A stretch of 64,000 nt of DNA from contig NZ_JAGSHT010000005.1 of NCBI RefSeq assembly GCF_019947135.1, positions 62,001-126,000 on the forward strand, in the 5' to 3' direction. The translations under genes and the position numbers were made by a program. The stretch comes from Occultella gossypii (GTDB taxonomy: Bacteria > Actinomycetota > Actinomycetes > Actinomycetales > Beutenbergiaceae). Positions 24,852 through 34,037 of the stretch are shown here, one piece after another (position 1 is the stretch's first letter; the number at the start of each line of letters is the position of its first letter). The notes below the pieces were generated by a model. It searched no databases. It saw only the letters and a program-made list of their open reading frames with translations, and was not told where the DNA came from.

Positions 24852-25244
24852 CTACTCGAAGAGACGGATCGAGTTGATCGGGGTGAGGTAGACGTCGCGG
24901 TAGCTGCCGGCGTACAACTCGGACCCGCACAACGTCCCGTTGGTGGCCGAGCACATGCTGGCCCCGGCGCCGCCGGTCTGGTTGTTGTAGACGCGGTGCA
25001 CGCCGTACTGGTTGTAGATCTTGTGCGCACCGTAGGAGTAGAAGACGTACGTGGGGTTGCCGCCGTTCCAGTCGGTGCCGGGGTACACGCACACCGCGCC
25101 GGACGGGCAGCCGGGGTCCTCGCCGCCGGGCGGGTCGGGCTCGGAAGCCTGGGCGGCGCCGGAGACTCCGGCGACGGCGGTCAGCGCGAGCGCCAGGACC
25201 GCGAGCATGCGGAGGCTGCGCTGACGAAGATTGGCCATGGTCAT
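24852..25244 (-). CDS. secreted peptidase-inhibitor family I36-like protein
   Basis: Small exported protein, 130 residues. The signal peptide (MTMANLRQRS, then a hydrophobic stretch LAVLALALTAVAGVSG) ends near AQA-S at about residue 33. The mature domain begins CPSGAVCVYPGTDWNGGNP and has a second Cys pair (SMCSATNGTLCGSE), as in the actinobacterial peptidase-inhibitor I36 / SMPI-like fold with two disulfides. The start is ATG 25244 after GAGGAG; ATG 25238 is also possible. Single-gene unit. Inhibitory activity is a family-level suggestion only. Confidence 0.78.
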   Translation of the reverse strand: MTMANLRQRSLRMLAVLALALTAVAGVSGAAQASEPDPPGGEDPGCPSGAVCVYPGTDWNGGNPTYVFYSYGAHKIYNQYGVHRVYNNQTGGAGASMCSATNGTLCGSELYAGSYRDVYLTPINSIRLFE

Positions 25245-25323
25245 CGGGTGTTGCTCCTCATTGATCGGGTGTTCGGTCGCGACCACCCTGAGGGCGCTGG
25301 GTTTCACCCCGCTTACATGGCCC

Positions 25324-25962
25324 TTACACCGCGCCGGCGGCCGCCCAGGACTGGCGCACCGAGCCGAGCCGGCGTCGCCGGGCGTACCGGAGCTGGACGA
25401 CGATGCCGACCACGGCAAGCACGAGCTGGCCGAGGTACCACAGCGGCTGGTCGCCGATGCGAAGCTCGGTATCGGCCAGGGTGTTGAGATCAAGGCCGTT
25501 GATCAGCAGCAGCAGCCCGGCGACGGCCACGCCGGCGCCGGCGAGAGCGCTGACCACGATGAGCACCAACTCGGGCAGGTTCGTCGCTATCGCGAGCAGT
25601 CCCAGCACGATGCCGCCGACGAGCCCGACGACGACGAGCAGCCACGGCTGCGAGACACCGAGCGCCGAGGCGATCGTCTGGCCGAGCACGAACCCCATCG
25701 AGGCGAACGCGAGCACGATGGCGACGGCGAAGAAGAAGTAGGCGAGCGCCGCGAACACCACCGCCAGGACGATCGCGGCGATCCAGCCCGCGGCAGTGGC
25801 CAGGTATCCCTGATCGGCGAGCGCGGCGACCAGCACTGCGCCGAGTCCGAATCCGATGAAGGCGCCCCAGAGGGCGAGCAGGACCCGCATCGCTCCGCTT
25901 CCGCGGAAGCACAACAGCAGGCCGATCACGAGGGCGAGCACACCCACGACGACGTCGGTCAT
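25324..25962 (-). CDS. multi-pass membrane protein, DUF4203/TMEM198-like
   Basis: 212 residues, mostly hydrophobic, with about six to seven membrane segments (VVVGVLALVIGLLLC; IGFGLGAVLVAALA; WIAAIVLAVVFAALAYFFFA; LLVVVGLVGGIVLGLLAIA). A glycine-rich GFVLG segment and the C-terminal basic tail (RYARRRRLGS) recall DUF4203-type proteins. No catalytic motif is visible. The start is ATG 25962; longer readings of this frame are artefacts. It is separated by 79 bp from the secreted protein and diverges from the XRE-cupin gene. Function unknown. Confidence 0.75.
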   Translation of the reverse strand: MTDVVVGVLALVIGLLLCFRGSGAMRVLLALWGAFIGFGLGAVLVAALADQGYLATAAGWIAAIVLAVVFAALAYFFFAVAIVLAFASMGFVLGQTIASALGVSQPWLLVVVGLVGGIVLGLLAIATNLPELVLIVVSALAGAGVAVAGLLLLINGLDLNTLADTELRIGDQPLWYLGQLVLAVVGIVVQLRYARRRRLGSVRQSWAAAGAV

Positions 25963-26139
25963 GTGGTCTCCGTCCTTGTCCGAAGGGTGCGGCACCGACT
26001 CCGGGGACGGTCCGCACCTCCGATTGTGCCGCGCCGGCCCGGGGAACGGGCAGTGAGCGGTGGGGGAGCCGCAGGAGCCTGCCGCCGAGAACCGTCCCGC
26101 GGTCGTCATGGTGGGCGCCGGCACGGCAGGATACGACCC

Positions 26140-26721
26140 ATGACTCTCAGCGACGACGAGCTCGCCGTCAACGCGATCGGGCAGGCCGTGCGGGCCGGAC
26201 GCAAGCGGCTCGGGCTGTCCGTGCAGCAGTTCGCGGACCGCGCGGACGTGAGCCTTGGCCTGGTCAGCACGCTGGAGCGGGGGCGCGGGAACCCGTCGCT
26301 GCATACGCTGCGCCAGCTCGCGGCGGTGCTCGGCGTGGGCGTGGCGGACCTGCTGGAACCGGCGCTGGAGGACGTCGGCGTGGTGCGGGCGGACGAGCGG
26401 CACCTGCTCCCGGTGCCCGACGGCGCGGAGCCCCAGCGGGTTGTCCGCGAACTGCTCACCCCGCGCGGCGAGACGCGCCTCCAGGTGATCCGCTCCACCC
26501 TGCCGGTCGGATTCTCGAACGAGGCGCAGCCGTTCCGGCACCTGGCCACCGAGTCCATCACGGTGGAGAGCGGACGTCTGCTGCTCGCGCACGGGGACCG
26601 ACGCGAGACCCTCGAGCCGGGCGACTCGGCCACCTACGGCTGCGAGAAGCCGCACTGGTGGGCGAACGTCGCGGACACGCCCACGGTCGTGATCGGGGCG
26701 GTCACGGCGTCGGAGCGGTGA
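26140..26721 (+). CDS. XRE-family regulator with C-terminal cupin
   Basis: 193 residues. An N-terminal XRE helix-turn-helix (about 9-63: GRKRLGLSVQQFADRADVSL, GLVSTLERGRGNPSLHTLRQ) is followed by a cupin sensor (about 105-190: TESITVESGRLLLAHGDR, EPGDSATYGCEKPHWW). Such HTH-cupin regulators commonly control small-molecule uptake or amino-acid and peptide use. Its 3' end overlaps that of the DUF1028 gene by 20 bp. It lies beside DUF1028 and a peptide importer, which it may regulate (inference). There is no Shine-Dalgarno before ATG 26140, so it may be leaderless. Confidence 0.85.
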   Translation: MTLSDDELAVNAIGQAVRAGRKRLGLSVQQFADRADVSLGLVSTLERGRGNPSLHTLRQLAAVLGVGVADLLEPALEDVGVVRADERHLLPVPDGAEPQRVVRELLTPRGETRLQVIRSTLPVGFSNEAQPFRHLATESITVESGRLLLAHGDRRETLEPGDSATYGCEKPHWWANVADTPTVVIGAVTASER

Positions 26722-27337
26722 CCACCGCCCGCAGCCGCACCAGGTCCGCGAGGCGCGCGAGCGGGTCGGTGTCGTCGTCGACGCGCAGGTCGTAGGTCGG
26801 CGCGTCGGCCCCGACCTCGGCGGCGATCAGGGCCGCGCTCTGCCGGCCACGAGCGTCGCCGCCCGCGTCCTGCCCGGCCACGAGCGAACGCAACATCGCC
26901 TGCGCGAGCGAGTGGACGCCGTCGGGCTCGGCGGGGTGGCTGAACGAGGCGAGCATCGCCTCGAGCACCTCGGCACCGGTGAGCACATTTCCCAGGGCGA
27001 CGACGCCGTCGTGCAGCAGGTGCCCACGCCACGCGGTGGTGGCCCGCCCCGTGTGCGCGGCCCCACGCCCGTCCAGCGCGAGCACCGCGGCCTGCCGCAG
27101 CTCCGGCTCGTCGTCCCAGTCGCCGACGGCGGCGATCGCCTGCTCGGGGGAGCGTCCGGTCCGCACGGCGTCCAGCAGCAGGGCACGCAGGCGCGGGTTC
27201 GTCCACGCCTGGCTGGCGGCCGCGCCGACCGCTGGATCGAGCGCCGGCACGGTCGCGCCGACGGCGAGGGACCGGCTCGCAGTGGCGACGCCGATGGCGG
27301 TGCGGTCGCGGTCGAGCGCGATCACCGTGTAGGTCAT
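26702..27337 (-). CDS. DUF1028 family protein
   Basis: 211 residues matching the DUF1028 pattern: N-terminal MTYTVIALDRDRTAIGVATA, then SLAVGATVPALDPAVGAAAS and SQAWTNPRLRALLLDAV. DUF1028 proteins have an Ntn-hydrolase-like fold and often sit beside peptide transporters and aminohydrolases (family knowledge). Here the gene diverges from a Dpp-type importer, so a role in processing imported peptides or amides is plausible but unproven. The last 20 bp overlap the XRE-cupin gene on the other strand. Confidence 0.85.
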   Translation of the reverse strand: MTYTVIALDRDRTAIGVATASRSLAVGATVPALDPAVGAAASQAWTNPRLRALLLDAVRTGRSPEQAIAAVGDWDDEPELRQAAVLALDGRGAAHTGRATTAWRGHLLHDGVVALGNVLTGAEVLEAMLASFSHPAEPDGVHSLAQAMLRSLVAGQDAGGDARGRQSAALIAAEVGADAPTYDLRVDDDTDPLARLADLVRLRAVVTAPTP

Positions 27338-27379
27338 GGTTTCCCGTGTGTTTCGTTTGGTGACGGTTGTGCCGGCGTC

Positions 27380-27408
27380 TTGCCTCATTCCGAAGTCTCG
27401 CACATACT
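27380..27408 (+). promoter_or_regulatory. promoter of the peptide ABC operon
   Basis: TTGCCT (27380-27385) and CATACT (27403-27408) are separated by 17 bp, upstream of the binding-protein ATG at 27445. An AT-richer stretch with two TGATC half-sites (27408 and 27428) follows and could be an operator. Confidence 0.5.
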
Positions 27409-27444
27409 GATCAAATCATCATTAGAGTGATCGAAGGAGTCCTC

Positions 27445-28986
27445 ATGCGCCGCGCCGCATCCCTGATCGCAGGCCTGGCAAGCCTCGCGCTGTTGGCCGC
27501 ATGCTCGGCCGGCGAACCCGTCGACCTGGACGACGACTCCGGTACCGGCCCCGGGCAGTCCGCCGGCGAGATCCTGAGCGTCGCGATCGGCGGTGAGCCC
27601 GATCAGCTCGACCCGAACAAGACCTCCTCCTACTTCTCCTTCCAGGTCCTCGAGAACGTCTACGACACCCTCGTGGAGACCGACGCGAACCTCGAGATGC
27701 AACCCGCCCTCGCGCAGACGTGGGAGACCAGTGACGACCAGCTCACCTGGACCTTCCACCTCCGCGAGGGGGTGACGTTCCACGACGGGTCCGAGTTCAC
27801 CAGCGAGGACGTGCTCTACAGCTACAACCGCATCATCGACGAGGAACTCTCCAACGCGTGGAAGTTCGCGGCCATCAGCGCCATCCAGGCGCCGGACGAG
27901 TACACGGTCGAGATCAGCCTCTCCCAGCCCACCCCGAACCTGTTGTCCAACCTCGGCGGCTTCAAGGGCATGGCCATCGTGAGCCAGGAGAACGTGGAGT
28001 CCGGGGAGATCACCACCGCGCCGATCGGCACCGGGCCGTTCTCGATGACCGAGTATGTCTCCGGTGACCACATCAGCCTCACCGCGAACCCCGACTACTG
28101 GGGCGGCGCCCCGTCCATCGGCGGCGTGGAGTTCCAGTTCATCTCGGAGCCGTCCACGGCCCTGGCCGCGCTGCGCTCGGGGGAGATCGCCTGGACCGAC
28201 GTGGTGCCGCCGCAGCAGGTCGAAGAGCTCGAGGGTGACGACGCGGTCGAACTCGGCGTCGCGCCGTCGAGCGACTACTGGTACCTCGCCCTGAACGAGG
28301 CCAACGAGCCGTGGAACGACCCGCGGGCCCGGCAGGCGATCGCCTATGCGATCGACCGGGACGCGATCATCCAGGCCGTCAGCTACGGCACCGCCACCGC
28401 GAACCAGCTCGCGATCCCCGAGCAGAGCATCTGGTACACCGAGTACGACACCTACGCCACGGACCTCGACCGGGCCCAGGAACTCCTCGACGAGGTCGGC
28501 TACAGCGGCGGCACCCTCGACCTGCTCGTCACCACCGACTACCCGGAGACGGTCACGGCCGCGCAGATCATCGCCGCGAACCTGGATCCGCTCGGCATCG
28601 AGGTCTCGATCCGGCAGCCGGACTTCTCCACCTGGCTCGACGAACAGAACACCGGCAACTTCGACATGCTCATGATGGGCTGGCTCGGCAACATCGACCC
28701 GGACGACTTCTACTACGCCCAGCACCACTCCGCCGGCGCCTCGAACGCGCAGGGCTACGCCAACACCGAGGTGGACGAGCTCCTCGATGCGGGCCGGGTG
28801 GAGACCGACCAGGCCGCCCGCGCCGACCTGTACGCCCGCGCCGCGACGATCATCGCCGACGAAGCCAGCTACATCTATCTCTACAACCCTTCGGTGACCC
28901 AGGCGTGGAGCCCGGACCTGACCGGCTACGAGGTGCTGCCGGACCGGGCCATCCGGTTCCGTTCCGTGGAGCTCGCAGCGTCGTGA
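27445..28986 (+). CDS. peptide/nickel-type ABC transporter solute-binding lipoprotein (family 5)
   Basis: Extracellular receptor of a Dpp/Opp-type importer, 513 residues. Lipobox LAAC with Cys20. It has the family 5 signatures GEPDQLDPNKTSSYF near the start of the mature protein and VTFHDGSEFTSEDVLYSYNR. The ribosome site GAAGGAG lies six bases before ATG 27445. It is the first gene of a five-component importer (binding protein, two permeases, a fused double ATPase), with each junction overlapping by 4 bp. The ligand class is probably oligopeptides or related amides, given adjacency to DUF1028. Confidence 0.93.
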   Translation: MRRAASLIAGLASLALLAACSAGEPVDLDDDSGTGPGQSAGEILSVAIGGEPDQLDPNKTSSYFSFQVLENVYDTLVETDANLEMQPALAQTWETSDDQLTWTFHLREGVTFHDGSEFTSEDVLYSYNRIIDEELSNAWKFAAISAIQAPDEYTVEISLSQPTPNLLSNLGGFKGMAIVSQENVESGEITTAPIGTGPFSMTEYVSGDHISLTANPDYWGGAPSIGGVEFQFISEPSTALAALRSGEIAWTDVVPPQQVEELEGDDAVELGVAPSSDYWYLALNEANEPWNDPRARQAIAYAIDRDAIIQAVSYGTATANQLAIPEQSIWYTEYDTYATDLDRAQELLDEVGYSGGTLDLLVTTDYPETVTAAQIIAANLDPLGIEVSIRQPDFSTWLDEQNTGNFDMLMMGWLGNIDPDDFYYAQHHSAGASNAQGYANTEVDELLDAGRVETDQAARADLYARAATIIADEASYIYLYNPSVTQAWSPDLTGYEVLPDRAIRFRSVELAAS

Positions 28987-29951
28987 GGTCGGGCTCGCCC
29001 CGGGCGCTCGTGGTCTTCCTGGGCGGGCGGCTGCTGTATTCGGCGGTCGTCCTGTTCGGGGTGCTCGTGCTGACGTTCGCGATCGTGCAACTGGTGCCCG
29101 GTGACCCGATCCGGCTCGCGCTGGGCACCCGGTTCAACCAGGAGGCCTACGACGCGCTCCGGGCCGCCAGCGGGCTCGACCGGCCCCTGTCCGAACAGTT
29201 CTTCTCCTACGTCACCGGCGCGCTCACCGGGGACCTCGGAGTGAGCTTCCGCAGCGGGCAGCCGGTCACTTTGCTCCTGCTCGAGCGGCTGCCCGCGACG
29301 ATCTCACTCGCCGTGGTCGGGCTGCTGATCGCGCTGCTGATCTCCGTGCCCGCCGGGATCTGGGCGGGCCTGCGGGAGGGCCGCCTGGCCGACGGCATCG
29401 TGCGGGTCACGTCCCAGTTCGGCGTGTCCATCCCCGACTTCTGGATGGGACTGTTGCTGATCACCCTGTTCGCCGGGGTGCTCGGCTGGCTGCCCTCCAG
29501 CGGGTACGCCCCGCTTGCCGAGGACCCGGCCGGGTGGGCCCGGCGGGTGATCCTGCCCGCCCTCACCGTCGGGCTCGTGGCCGCCGCGATCCTGACCCGC
29601 TACATCCGCGCCGCCGTGCTCGAGGTGGCGCATGCCGGCTTCGTGCGGACCGCGCGCTCGAAGGGGCTCGCGCCGAGCGTGGTCACCGGGCGCCACATCG
29701 TGCGCAACGCGCTCGTGCCGGTGCTGACCATCGTCGGGATCCAGCTCGCCACGATCCTGTCCGGCGTGATCGTGGTGGAGGTCGTCTTCGCCTGGCCCGG
29801 GCTCGGCCGGCTCGTCTACGACGCCGTGGCCGCCCGCGACTACGCCCTCATCCAGGGCGCGGTGCTGCTGATCGCGGTTCTGTTCCTGTTCGTGAACCTG
29901 ATCGTGGACGTGCTGTCCGCGATCGTCGATCCGCGGATCCGGCTCTCATGA
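28983..29951 (+). CDS. peptide ABC transporter permease, DppB class
   Basis: Inner-membrane permease, 322 residues, DppB/OppB type. The N-terminal membrane segment YSAVVLFGVLVLTFAIVQLV is followed by PGDPIRLALG, a hallmark of DppB proteins. The EAA-type loop GFVRTARSKGLAPSVVTGRH and the end IVDVLSAIVDPRIRLS are typical. The GTG start overlaps the stop of the binding protein (GTGA at 28983). It forms the channel with the DppC-class gene downstream. Confidence 0.93.
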   Translation: MRSGSPRALVVFLGGRLLYSAVVLFGVLVLTFAIVQLVPGDPIRLALGTRFNQEAYDALRAASGLDRPLSEQFFSYVTGALTGDLGVSFRSGQPVTLLLLERLPATISLAVVGLLIALLISVPAGIWAGLREGRLADGIVRVTSQFGVSIPDFWMGLLLITLFAGVLGWLPSSGYAPLAEDPAGWARRVILPALTVGLVAAAILTRYIRAAVLEVAHAGFVRTARSKGLAPSVVTGRHIVRNALVPVLTIVGIQLATILSGVIVVEVVFAWPGLGRLVYDAVAARDYALIQGAVLLIAVLFLFVNLIVDVLSAIVDPRIRLS

Positions 29952-30928
29952 GCAACGAGCAACGCCCGACGGCGGAGCCTGGGTCGGGTGGGGTGGGACC
30001 CATTGGTGGGGTGGACCGTCTGGGTGGACCCGGCCGTGCCGGGCCGGCCGGGCTGGACGGCTCCGCGCCCGAGCGCCGAGTCGCCTCGTGGCGGCTGCTC
30101 GCGGCCAACCCGGTCACCGTCGCGGCGGCGGTGGTGCTCGCGGTCGTGGCGTTCGTCGCGCTGTTCGCCCCGTGGCTCGCGCCGTACGGGGTGAACGAGG
30201 TGGACGTCGCCGGTGCGCTGCAGTCGCCGAGCTGGGCGCACCCGTTCGGCACCGACGACCTCGGCCGCGACATCCTGTCCCGGGTGATGCTCGCCGCCGG
30301 CACCTCGCTGCAGGTCGCCGTCGTCTCCGTGACCTTCGCGTTCTGCATCGGCGTGCCGGTCGGGATCATCTCCGGCTACGTCGGCGGCTGGCTCGACACC
30401 GTCTCGATGCGCGTGGTGGACGTCATGTTCGCGTTCCCGGTGCTGCTCCTCGCGCTCGCCATCGTGGCCATCCTGCAGCCCGGCATCGCGACCACGATGC
30501 TGGCCATCGGGATCGTCTACACGCCGATCTTCGCCCGGGTGGCCCGGGCCTCGACGCTCTCGGTGCGCACCGAGCCGTACGTGCAGGTGGCCCAGACCAT
30601 GGGCACCCCGTGGTCGCGCATCTTGCGCCGGCACGTGCTGCCGAACATCACCGGGCCGCTGATCGTGCAGACGTCGCTGTCGCTGGCGTTCGCGATCCTG
30701 TCCGAGGCGGCGTTGTCCTTCCTCGGCCTGGGCATCCAGCCGCCGCAGCCGTCCTGGGGCGGCATGCTGTTCGCCGCCCAGGGGTTCGTCACCCAGGCGT
30801 GGTGGATGAGCGTGTTCCCGGGCCTGGCGATCTTCGTGACCGTGCTCGCGTTCAATCTGCTCGGCGACGGCCTCCGGGACGTCCTCGACCCCAAGCAGCG
30901 CACCCGGATGGAGGCCCGGCACCGATGA
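29948..30928 (+). CDS. peptide ABC transporter permease, DppC class
   Basis: Inner-membrane permease, 326 residues. The first 45 residues are a Gly/Pro-rich cytosolic leader (GSGGVGPIGGVDRLGGPGRA) not usually present in DppC proteins, encoded by G-rich repetitive DNA. After that come the normal DppC features: WAHPFGTDDLGRDILSRVML, VDVMFAFPVLLLALAIV, the EAA loop YVQVAQTMGTPWSRILRRHV, and ALSFLGLGIQPPQPSWGGML. It overlaps both neighbours by 4 bp. Confidence 0.93.
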   Translation: MSNEQRPTAEPGSGGVGPIGGVDRLGGPGRAGPAGLDGSAPERRVASWRLLAANPVTVAAAVVLAVVAFVALFAPWLAPYGVNEVDVAGALQSPSWAHPFGTDDLGRDILSRVMLAAGTSLQVAVVSVTFAFCIGVPVGIISGYVGGWLDTVSMRVVDVMFAFPVLLLALAIVAILQPGIATTMLAIGIVYTPIFARVARASTLSVRTEPYVQVAQTMGTPWSRILRRHVLPNITGPLIVQTSLSLAFAILSEAALSFLGLGIQPPQPSWGGMLFAAQGFVTQAWWMSVFPGLAIFVTVLAFNLLGDGLRDVLDPKQRTRMEARHR

Positions 30929-32526
30929 ACGTCCTCGAGGTCGCCGACCTGCACGTGTCCATCGGCCGCACCGACATCGTCCGCGGTGTGTCCTTCGCGC
31001 TGGAGCCGGAGCAGACCCTCGGGATCGTGGGGGAGTCCGGCTCCGGCAAGTCCATGACCGTGCTCGCCGCCACCGGGCTGCTCGATGCCCCCGGTGCCCG
31101 GGTCAGCGGCTCCTCGTTCCTGCACGACGAGCGGCTCGGCGACTCCCAACTCATCGGGCAGACCCCGAAGGCGCTGCGCCGGGTGCACGGGGATGCGATC
31201 GGGTTCGTGTTCCAGGACCCGTCCACCTCGCTGAACCCGCTGCTCACCCTCGAGCGGCAGATCACCGAGTCCCTCGAGGCCCATCGCAACATGACCCGCC
31301 GCGCGGCCCGCGTCCGCGCGCTCGACCTGCTCACCGCCGTCGGGATCCCCAGTCCTGAGAACCGGCTCGACGCCTACCCGCACCAGCTCTCCGGCGGGCA
31401 GCGCCAGCGCGTCATGATCGCGATCGCCCTCGCGTGCGACCCCGCCCTGCTGATCGCCGACGAGCCGACCACGGCCCTGGATGTGACCACGCAGGCACAG
31501 ATCATCAGCCTGGTCCGGGACCTGCAGGAACAGCGCGGTACCGCCGTGGTCTGGATCAGTCACGACCTCGGTGTGATCGGGCAGGTGGCCGACTCCTGCC
31601 TCGTGCTGCAGGAGGGCCGGGTGGTCGAGCACCGGCCGATCGTGGACCTCGTGGACGCGCCGGCGCACCCGTACACGCAGGTGCTGCTCGCGGCCCGGCC
31701 GCGGCTGGGCGGCTCGCCCCCGCCGCCGGTGGACGACTCCGGGGCGGTGCTGCTGGACGTGGCGAACCTGGACGTGCGGTTCCCCGTCTCCACGCCCACG
31801 GGCCGCACCCACGTGCACGCCGTGCAGGACGTCTCGTTCCAGGTCCGGCGCGGCACCACGCTCGGGCTGGTGGGGGAGTCAGGCTCCGGCAAGTCCACGA
31901 TCGCGAACGCCCTCACCGGGCTGGTGCGGGCGAACGGGGACGCCTGGCTGGACGGGCAGGTGCTGCTCGGCAAGGTGCCGCGGGACCGACGGCGGCGCCT
32001 CGCCATGGTCTTCCAGGATCCGTTCTCCTCGCTCGACCCGCGTATCAGCGCCGGCGGCGCCGTCGCCGAGCCGTTGCGGGTGCACCGGCTGCGGCCCGGC
32101 CGGCACCGCGAGCGGGTGGCCGAACTGTTCGACCTGGTGCGCCTGCCCGGGGCGTTCGCGTCCCGGTTCCCGCACGAGCTCTCCGGCGGCCAGCGCCAGC
32201 GGGTCTCGATCGCGCGCGCCCTCGCGCTCGAGCCGGACCTGCTCATCCTCGACGAGGCCACCGCATCCCTGGACGCCTCGATCCAGGCGCAGGTCCTTCA
32301 GCTGCTGCGCGACCTCCAGCAGGAACTGGCCCTGACCTATCTGTTCATCGCCCACGACCTGGCGATCGTGCAGGACATGAGCCACGACGTGCTGGTCATG
32401 CGCGAGGGCGTCGCCGTCGAGTACCGGCCCGCCGCGGACCTCTTCGCCGACCCGCGCGAGCAGTACACGCAGCGGCTGCTTGCGGCGATCCCGCCGGAGC
32501 GGCCACGGGCGGCGCTGGAGCGGTAA
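30925..32526 (+). CDS. fused double ATPase of the peptide ABC transporter (DppD-DppF)
   Basis: Energy-coupling protein with two complete ABC domains in one chain of 533 residues. Domain 1 (about 1-265) has Walker [10 protein letters not shown], signature LSGGQRQRV and Walker [13 protein letters not shown]. Domain 2 (about 275-525) has Walker [10 protein letters not shown], signature LSGGQRQRV and Walker [13 protein letters not shown]. Both carry the switch His (WISHD; FIAHD). Fusion of DppD and DppF is common in actinobacteria. It is the last gene of the operon, followed by a strong hairpin at 32545-32581. Confidence 0.94.
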   Translation: MNVLEVADLHVSIGRTDIVRGVSFALEPEQTLGIVGESGSGKSMTVLAATGLLDAPGARVSGSSFLHDERLGDSQLIGQTPKALRRVHGDAIGFVFQDPSTSLNPLLTLERQITESLEAHRNMTRRAARVRALDLLTAVGIPSPENRLDAYPHQLSGGQRQRVMIAIALACDPALLIADEPTTALDVTTQAQIISLVRDLQEQRGTAVVWISHDLGVIGQVADSCLVLQEGRVVEHRPIVDLVDAPAHPYTQVLLAARPRLGGSPPPPVDDSGAVLLDVANLDVRFPVSTPTGRTHVHAVQDVSFQVRRGTTLGLVGESGSGKSTIANALTGLVRANGDAWLDGQVLLGKVPRDRRRRLAMVFQDPFSSLDPRISAGGAVAEPLRVHRLRPGRHRERVAELFDLVRLPGAFASRFPHELSGGQRQRVSIARALALEPDLLILDEATASLDASIQAQVLQLLRDLQQELALTYLFIAHDLAIVQDMSHDVLVMREGVAVEYRPAADLFADPREQYTQRLLAAIPPERPRAALER

Positions 32527-32544
32527 GGTCCGGTCCGGTTCGGT

Positions 32545-32581
32545 GGCAGACACAGCGGTGCTCACCGCCGCTGTGTCTGCC
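32545..32581 (+). terminator. terminator hairpin of the peptide ABC operon
   Basis: GGCAGACACAGCGG (32545-32558) pairs perfectly with CCGCTGTGTCTGCC (32568-32581) around a 9-nt loop, 19 bp after the ATPase stop. No U-run follows, which is usual for high-GC actinobacteria. Confidence 0.75.
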
Positions 32582-32616
32582 GCGGCGTGCCGCCACGACG
32601 CCCAAGAGAAGCGCTG

Positions 32617-32644
32617 TTGCAAGTCTGTTAACAAAAAATATTTG
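32617..32644 (+). promoter_or_regulatory. AT-rich promoter and candidate operator of the glycan locus
   Basis: TTGCAA (32617-32622) and TATTTG (32639-32644) are spaced 16 bp. The spacer contains the palindrome TGTTAACA (32626-32633) and a run of six A. This is the most AT-rich patch of the surrounding kilobases. The GntR-family protein at 36103 is the nearest candidate regulator. Confidence 0.5.
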
Positions 32645-32705
32645 TGCGATCGACAGTTAATCTCTAACCTGTGGACTGTGGCGGCAGCCAGCCCGTCGTA
32701 CGGAT

Positions 32706-34036
32706 GTGATCGAAGGAGATGACCTGAGCAGGTTCCACAGCTCTGGAGTGCAGTCGCGATGGGCCAACCCAGGTGTATCGCGTCGAGGGTTCCTCGGACT
32801 AGGTGGTGCTGCCGCTGCAGGGACGTTGCTCGCCGGTTGCGGCGGCGGCAGCGGTGGTGGCGGCGGTGAAGCGGATGACGACACGTTGGTGATCTCGTCA
32901 TCGGGCCTGTCCGCCGAGTCGCTGGAGTTCCTCCAGGAGTACGTCGGCGACAAGATCGGGATGAAGCTCGAGCTGCTGACCCTCCAGGACGAGACCTACG
33001 CCTCGCAGCTCGCCACGGTCCAGCAGGCGGGCAATGGCCCCGACCTCGTGCAGTGGACCTCCGAGGGCATGCACTACCTGCGGGCCAGTGGCATCAACCT
33101 GGCACCTCTCGACGACTACGTGACGGACGACATGCGCGCGGCGGGGTATGACGCCGACTTCGCCTCGGGACGTCCGAGGGCAGCGTGTATGCGCTGGCGT
33201 CCGGGGTGAACTGCCGCGCGATCGTGTACCGCAGGGACTGGGCCGAGACGCCGGTCGAGGGCTGGGGCGTCCAGGAGTTCGGCGAGTGGGCCGCCTCGAT
33301 GGTGGGCCCCAACCGCTACGCCTTCGGATTCGAGGCGAAGACCGGCGATGGCCGTGGCTCCTCGAACGTCCTGCCGATGTTGTGGTCGGCCGGCGGCAAT
33401 ACGGTCGTCGGTGAGCCCGGCGCGTTCGAGCTCGGATTCGACGCCGAGGTCCTCACCACGATGTACCAGTTCTACTACGACATGGTGCACACCTACGGGG
33501 CGACGACGACCGACGTGGCCACGTGGGGCTGGGAGGAGACCGACGGCGGCTTCTCCGAGGGCATCCTCGGTGCCTATTCGGTCGGGCCATGGATCAAGTC
33601 CGTCGCCGAGCAGTACCCGGAGGTGCACGAGAACATCGGGGTGGCGCCGTTGCCGAACCTCGGTACTCCGAGCACGTTCTGGGAGTGCTCGTCCTACATG
33701 ATCCACGCCGACTCCAAGAAGCAGGAGAAGGCCTGGGAGTTCCTCCTCGTCCGGGGCGAGGAATACCAGAGCGAGGTGACCGTGGCTCGGGGCGGTCTGA
33801 GTCCGCTCAAGGCGCTCAACCAGGGAACCATCGAGAGCGACCCGGAGTATCTCGGCGTGTTCGCGCAGCAGTTGGAGATCGCTGGAGAGCCTGCGCCCGT
33901 TCCGGCGCAGCCGTTCATGAACAACCTGTTCTACCCGGCCATGCAGGAGCTCGTGCTGCGCGGCACCGACCCGGCGGAGATGGCCGAGACCACGATGACG
34001 CAGGCGGAGGCCGTCCTTGCGGAGGTGAACGGCTGA
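32706..34036 (+). pseudogene. sugar-binding lipoprotein gene broken by a single-base frameshift
   Basis: Two consecutive frames together encode one CUT1-type solute-binding protein of about 440 residues. The first (32706-33209) has a twin-arginine-like lipoprotein signal (SRRGFLGLGG, lipobox LAGC at residue 45) and reads normally to YDADFAS. Sequence then continues in the +2 frame as GTSEGSVYALASGVNCRAIV and runs to 34036. The switch lies at about 33165-33171 (TCGGGACG). One missing G would restore the frame, so it is a 1-bp deletion or a sequencing error. No slippery heptamer is present. The start is uncertain: GTG 32706 has no ribosome site, whereas an in-frame CTG at 32724 lies five bases after GAAGGAG. 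It serves the fused permease downstream. Confidence 0.85.
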
Positions 34037-34037
34037 G

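Noticed and set aside
30088-32526. An 812-codon frame starting inside the DppC-class permease
   Set aside because: Only its second part, from 30925, encodes protein with domains (the double ATPase). The first part is a shifted reading of the permease gene.
33160-33175. Programmed ribosomal frameshifting in the binding-protein gene
   Set aside because: No slippery heptamer or downstream structure is evident, and binding proteins are not known to need it. A 1-bp deletion or sequencing error is simpler.
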